A stretch of 64,000 nt of DNA, from the NCBI RefSeq assembly GCF_008065155.1, contig NZ_CP042821.1, forward strand, positions 1 to 64,000. The letters run 5' to 3'. The first letter of the stretch is position 1, and each line of letters starts with the position of its first letter. This document shows, in pieces, positions 60,119 through 64,000 of this stretch. The notes below the pieces were generated by a model, which was not told where the DNA came from, ran no database searches, and saw only the letters and a list, made by a program, of their open reading frames with translations. The translations under genes were made by a program, and so were the position numbers. Source of the stretch: Octadecabacter sp. SW4 (GTDB lineage Bacteria; Pseudomonadota; Alphaproteobacteria; Rhodobacterales; Rhodobacteraceae).

Positions 60119-62118
60119 GTGGATCCATGGGCAAGGCTTGGATTGCTATCGGGGTAGTTCTGGTCACTTTGGTGGCGGGTGCGATGGGCTACACCATTGC
60201 CTCGGCTGTGCTGACCTTCAAGGCACTTGGGTTCAGCGCCGATATCGATTTTGGATATATCGCGCAGAATTACCTCTGGATCAGAGACAGACGGCCTGAT
60301 GATTTCCAACTGATCAATCTGATCATCGGCGGTGCTGCCGTCGCGGGGCTGATGATGAGCCTTGCCCTGTCCGGATCGGCCCTTACTCGTTTTGGTCAGA
60401 CCCACTGGCAAAAGCGCGGTGAGATGAAAGCTAACGGGTTCTTTGGAAAGCCTGGCACCGGGTTTATTCTGGGCAAATTGGGCGGCCCAAAGTCGCGGGC
60501 CCGCTACATCACCTCTAAGGTCTTTCCACATGCGCTGATCGTGGCACCAACCGGGCGAGGTAAAACCACCGGCTTTGTGATCCCGAACCTGCTGACATGG
60601 CAGGGGTCTGCCGTCACGTTGGATGTAAAGGGCGAGTGTTTTGAGGCGACAGCGCGACATCGTGCGGCCCAAGGTGACAAGGTCTACCGCTTCGCGCCCA
60701 CGGACTGGGAAGGCAAGCGGACGCATCGCTACAATCCGCTTTTGCGCATCTATGAGCTGAAAGACCCCGCGCGGCAGCAGATGGAATTGCAGTTACTGGC
60801 GACCCTGTTCCTGCAAAGTGACAATGATCGCGTTCAAGGGCTTTTGAAGGGAGGAATTGATCTGTTTGTGGCTGCAGGCCTCTTGGCCTTCCAGCGCAAA
60901 AAGCCGAGCTTGGGCGAGATCTACCGGATCGCGGCCTCGGGGGGCAACAAGCAGAAAGAATATGTGGCGCGGGGCCACGAGATCGACAACAAAGCAGCAA
61001 AGCTGATTTTTACGCGGCTGGCCTCCACCAACAACGACACGCTGACCTCCTATGTCTCGCTTCTGATGACCTCAGGTCTGGACCAATGGCAGAACCCCGC
61101 GATTGATGAGGCAACGCAGGTTTCCGACTTTGATTTCCGCACGATCCGCAAAAAGCCAATTACGGTCTATCTCGTTGTCCAGCCCTTGATGGTAAAGCCG
61201 CTTGCGCCACTGATCCGGTTGTTTTTCTCAGACCTTCTCTCGGCGATGCAAGAGAAGGAACCGGGCAAAGATGAGCCTTGGCCTGTGATGATCATGCTCG
61301 ATGAGTTCAACCGCCTTGGCAAGATGCCCATTGTGGTCGAGAGCATTGAAACCCTGCGCACGTATCGCGGCCACTTGGCGGTGGTGACCCAAACCATTCC
61401 CGCTCTCGATGAAATCTATGGTGAAAACACCCGCCGCGCCTTGCAGGGAAACGCAGGCGTAAAGCTCTACCTCACCCCGTCAGATGAAAAGACCATTGAG
61501 GAGCTGAGCAAGGCCGTAGGCAAGACGACCAAAACGGTGGTCACGCGGTCACGGTCCATTGGCAAGAATCCGTTCGAGGGGCGCAGTCAGTCCACACGGA
61601 CGGAAGAAACGTCGCTACTGCCCGAAGATGAAGCCCGTCGTTTGCCGCTGGATGAAATTATCATGGTCGTGGATGCGCAGATGCCAGTACGGGCGAAACG
61701 GATCCAGTATTTTGATGATCGGCTGTTTGCGGCGATCCATAGCGCGCAGAAGGGTGAGCTGCCGTTTCCAGCGAGGGGTGGGGGTGGCGGTAAGGCGCAC
61801 GGGCCAGATTCTTGCGGGTCAAAGCAGGGCCCGAGCCAAGCTGGAACGAGTGCGGAGCCTAATGCGCATTATGAGCGTCTACTTGGCTCAAAAGAAATCA
61901 GCTCAGGTATATCTGTGCCGCCCACCAAGAAAAGCTCAAAAGCTGTTCAAGCCGTTGTCGAAGAGGAGCAGCGGCAAATTGAAATGAGCTTTGCCGACCA
62001 GGTTGAGATGCAAATTGAGGAAATCGATGGTGGCGATAGAGATCGGCTCGATAATGTGGTGGATGATTTGGATGGGCTGGAAAGCCAGTTGAAGCAGGGG
62101 GAGGGTATCTCTGGTTGA
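60115..62118 (+). CDS. Type IV coupling protein (VirD4/TraG)
   Basis: A 667-residue inner-membrane ATPase that brings relaxosome DNA to a type IV secretion channel. Two N-terminal spans (WIAIGVVLVTLVAGAMGYTI and IIGGAAVAGLMMSLALS) precede the motor. Walker A is VAPTGRGKTTGFVIPNLLTW (about residues 142-161), Walker B VMIMLDEFNRLGKM, and TYRGHLAVVTQT follows. The C-terminal 100 residues are acidic and variable. No other secretion genes lie in the window. Confidence 0.94.
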   Translation: MSGSMGKAWIAIGVVLVTLVAGAMGYTIASAVLTFKALGFSADIDFGYIAQNYLWIRDRRPDDFQLINLIIGGAAVAGLMMSLALSGSALTRFGQTHWQKRGEMKANGFFGKPGTGFILGKLGGPKSRARYITSKVFPHALIVAPTGRGKTTGFVIPNLLTWQGSAVTLDVKGECFEATARHRAAQGDKVYRFAPTDWEGKRTHRYNPLLRIYELKDPARQQMELQLLATLFLQSDNDRVQGLLKGGIDLFVAAGLLAFQRKKPSLGEIYRIAASGGNKQKEYVARGHEIDNKAAKLIFTRLASTNNDTLTSYVSLLMTSGLDQWQNPAIDEATQVSDFDFRTIRKKPITVYLVVQPLMVKPLAPLIRLFFSDLLSAMQEKEPGKDEPWPVMIMLDEFNRLGKMPIVVESIETLRTYRGHLAVVTQTIPALDEIYGENTRRALQGNAGVKLYLTPSDEKTIEELSKAVGKTTKTVVTRSRSIGKNPFEGRSQSTRTEETSLLPEDEARRLPLDEIIMVVDAQMPVRAKRIQYFDDRLFAAIHSAQKGELPFPARGGGGGKAHGPDSCGSKQGPSQAGTSAEPNAHYERLLGSKEISSGISVPPTKKSSKAVQAVVEEEQRQIEMSFADQVEMQIEEIDGGDRDRLDNVVDDLDGLESQLKQGEGISG

Positions 62119-62717
62119 GTGGGCTATGGCGCAGTTGAGCCCGCGGAGCAGGTTTGTGTTGAACCGGTCATTCGCCGCAGCTGAATTGAAGGCCCGCAGA
62201 GCGGACGAAGTGTGAATTCGCTGCGGTTGCACCAGCGGCAGCTTTGTGTCGAAGAAAGACCTTCAGATCGACTGCAACGCTGCCTGTTCCAAAAACGGTC
62301 CATTTGGTCATTCCATCCGCGCCCACGTGGAATCAGGCGCTTGGCTATGACAAAACTCCCCTAAAAAACCGTCGCTGTTTTGGCAGGTTTTCGACCTTCG
62401 TTAGGGGTGGCTGATGACGAAGGGGGCAGAATCCTACGGTAAGGTTTAAGCAGCCATTGGTGATCTACGCAGCGAAGGTGTCAAAAAAGCCCATCTTGCC
62501 AGAATGCTGTTTCGCAGCGAATGGCGGCTGTCGGAGTTCAGACAAGAATCTTCATTAGCCGCTCAGGTTTTAGGCGTGGTCTTTGGTAGCAATGGAATAA
62601 AACGACAGCCGCTTCATAAACTAGTATTTAGGAACGGTCAAAGTTGGAAAATATCCGAACAATAGGATTCTTTCTGGAAGTGTGGCAACTGCGTGCTTAC
62701 AGTTAGTCCGCCTAAAG
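62119..62717. other. Gene-poor interval after the coupling protein
   Basis: About 600 bases with no supported gene. It contains a 7-bp inverted repeat, CCCCTAA ... TTAGGGG, at about 62357-62405. I see no RNA gene or mobile-element end here. Confidence 0.45.
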
Positions 62718-63425
62718 CTAAACGCTTACGCCAAATATGCTTCCCACGCCTGCAGTGATGGCCATAGCCGCCGCGCCCCAAAATAACACGCGGGCTGTTG
62801 CGCGTAGCTTCGGCGCGCCTCCAACTTGGGCTCCCAATGCACCCAGACCCGCAAGACAGATCAAGGTTGTGACAACGACGGTTGGAATGATCTTGTCACT
62901 TGGTGCAAGAATGGCGGCGGCGAGCGGAAGAGCTGCTGCAACTGTAAATGTAAAACCTGAAGCGATCGCGGCTTGTAATGGATTTGCCGTATGCACTTCA
63001 GACAATCCCAGCTCGTCACGCACATGAGCGCCCAGTGCATCCTTGGCCGTCAATTCTCGTGCAACCAACGCAGCTGTTTCGACGGTCAGCCCACGTGCCT
63101 GATAGATCGATGCCAATTCCGCTTCTTCCGCCTCTGGCGTATCGATGAGCGCCTGCTTTTCACGCGCGATATCGGCCCGTTCTACATCTGACTGCGAACT
63201 GACTGAAACATACTCGCCAGCGGCCATGGACATCGCGCCCGCTGCAAGTCCGGCAGCCCCTGCCAGCAGGATTGCGGTGGGACTGGGATCAGCTGCCGCG
63301 ACACCTACGATCAGCGACGAAACTGATACAATGCCATCATTGGCACCTAGAACAGACGCGCGCAGCCAGCCAGCACGATTGATGTAATGCAGTTCCTCGT
63401 GTGCAGAGTCGTAGGGTAAGCTCAT
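62718..63425 (-). CDS. VIT-family Fe/Mn transporter
   Basis: A 235-residue membrane protein of the VIT1/CCC1 family. It shows HYINRAGWLRASVLGANDGI, VSVSSLIVGVAAADPSP and AAGAMSMAAGEYVSVSSQSD in the first two spans, then a cytoplasmic metal-binding helical region (AREKQALIDTPEAEEAELAS, with many Glu) and three more spans. Family members move Fe(II) or Mn(II) out of the cytoplasm. AAAGGAAAAAG precedes the ATG. It is monocistronic, with a neighbouring IS3 element. Confidence 0.93.
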   Translation of the reverse strand: MSLPYDSAHEELHYINRAGWLRASVLGANDGIVSVSSLIVGVAAADPSPTAILLAGAAGLAAGAMSMAAGEYVSVSSQSDVERADIAREKQALIDTPEAEEAELASIYQARGLTVETAALVARELTAKDALGAHVRDELGLSEVHTANPLQAAIASGFTFTVAAALPLAAAILAPSDKIIPTVVVTTLICLAGLGALGAQVGGAPKLRATARVLFWGAAAMAITAGVGSIFGVSV

Positions 63426-63607
63426 TCTTTTTCCTTTGAATTTATTGTTAAAGCGGCACGGAAGGTTACAGTGGCTGATAATCCACGTCCGGTTCGGTTT
63501 TCCAGATGCAAATGCCCCCCGTGTCTGACGTCAGCGCTTATGGGTCCAATTAGGCGTATTTGCTAAGAGAGTGTTTGTTGCTCATCGTAGCCACTGAGGA
63601 GTGGACG

Positions 63608-63973
63608 ATGAGAAAGACAACGAAGAGCCCTGGCGAGAAGATCGTCAAAGACATCAAGCGCGCCACGCGCAAGCATTATTCATCCGAAGAGAAGATCAGG
63701 ATCGTACTGGATGGGCTGCGTGGCGAGGACAGCATTGCAGAGCTGTGCCGCCGTGAAGGCATATCGCAAGGCATTTACTACAAGTGGTCCAAGGACTTCA
63801 TGGAAGCCGGTAAGCGGCGTCTGGCAGGCGACACTGCGCGGGCTGCAAACACCGATGAGGTCAAAGAACTGCGCCGTGAGGCCAAGGATCTCAAAGAGGT
63901 TGTCGCGGAACAGACGCTCGAATTGCGTCTTCTCAAAAAAAGCATGACAGGCGATGGGGGCGACCACGAATGA
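63608..63973 (+). CDS. IS3-family transposase OrfA
   Basis: A 121-residue protein with the helix-turn-helix region YSSEEKIRIVLDGLRGEDSI, AELCRREGISQGIYYKWSKD, followed by a leucine-zipper helix (KELRREAKDLKEVVAEQTLE). I chose the ATG at 63608; GAGGAGTGG lies upstream. OrfB starts in an ATGA overlap, so expression may involve coupling or frameshifting. Confidence 0.9.
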   Translation: MRKTTKSPGEKIVKDIKRATRKHYSSEEKIRIVLDGLRGEDSIAELCRREGISQGIYYKWSKDFMEAGKRRLAGDTARAANTDEVKELRREAKDLKEVVAEQTLELRLLKKSMTGDGGDHE

Positions 63974-64000
63974 GGTATCCTGCATCAGAGAAGCTGGAGA
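63970..64000 (+). CDS. IS3-family transposase OrfB, 5' fragment
   Basis: Starts MRYPASEKLE and runs off the window. The start matches OrfB proteins of the IS3 family, which carry the DDE integrase core further on. It overlaps the OrfA stop by ATGA. Confidence 0.75.
   Translation, partial: MRYPASEKLE

Larger units (their letters stand above)
63540..64000 (+). mobile_element. IS3-family insertion sequence (left part, cut by window edge)
   Basis: The left end is placed near 63540 only by position; the terminal repeat could not be confirmed without the right end. It contains orfA complete and the first codons of orfB. Confidence 0.65.

Noticed and set aside
62357..62405. 7-bp inverted repeat CCCCTAA ... 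TTAGGGG as a mobile-element end
   Set aside because: Too short, and no transposase or matching distant copy was seen.

Overview
The window looks like a 64-kb piece of a conjugative or mobilisable repABC plasmid from an alphaproteobacterium, most likely Rhodobacterales (Roseobacter/Paracoccaceae type). The reasons are the repA-repB-repC operon with an antisense RNA between repB and repC, the alphaproteobacterial SOS box (GAAC-N7-GAAC) before an imuA-imuB-dnaE2 operon, the VirD2/VirD4-type mobilisation genes, and a run of DUF genes typical of plasmids in this group. This assignment comes from reading the sequence; no database search was run.

Layout. 1-5 kb: two tyrosine recombinases flank an AraC regulator, an aldo/keto reductase and an exported SRPBCC protein. 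5.2-11.8 kb: a sugar ABC importer operon with a cytoplasmic GH5-like glycosidase, divergent from a LacI regulator over a perfect 17-bp palindrome. 12.4-16.6 kb: the repABC replication and partition unit, with three identical 16-bp parS-like palindromes and an antisense RNA. 16.6-23.5 kb: AAA/DUF4143 ATPase, ArdC-like antirestriction protein, DUF3768, a large ParB-like protein and two small cargo genes. 24-36.8 kb: a metal-handling island with a P1B-2 ATPase, CDF exporter, LspA, two PCuAC chaperones, two CtaG proteins, DUF411, two SCO proteins, DsbA/DsbB, an M23 peptidase and a MerR regulator. Four MerR-type promoters with 19-bp spacers tie these genes into one apparent regulon. 37-46.5 kb: an AbrB/Doc toxin-antitoxin pair, a split methyltransferase/strawberry-notch helicase, DUF6878, DUF6915 and DUF736 genes, and an IS110 insertion with a bridge-RNA-like fold. 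46.5-52.6 kb: a LexA-type SOS mutagenesis operon (SRAP, imuA, broken imuB, dnaE2). 53-56.7 kb: DUF2493, a GSU2403-type nucleotidyltransferase and small genes. 57.3-62.1 kb: mobilisation accessory protein, relaxase and coupling protein. 62.7-64 kb: a VIT-family transporter and the start of an IS3 element.

Two window-scale patterns stand out. First, the octamer GGGCAGGG lies only on the minus strand left of about 13.2 kb (5 copies) and only on the plus strand right of about 14.9 kb (18 copies). The strand switch falls inside repA/repB, as expected for origin-to-terminus polarised FtsK-type (KOPS/AIMS) signals. Second, four broken genes (39.5, 44.2, 50.4 and 51.0 kb) are each explained by one missing G or C in or beside a short G/C run. 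That suggests either recent decay or base-calling errors.

How the genes work together: repABC and the ctRNA set copy number and segregation; the Doc module and ArdC favour persistence and entry; the relaxase and VirD4 allow transfer, but no type IV secretion genes are in the window. The cargo offers sugar uptake, metal resistance with periplasmic copper handling, and SOS mutagenesis.
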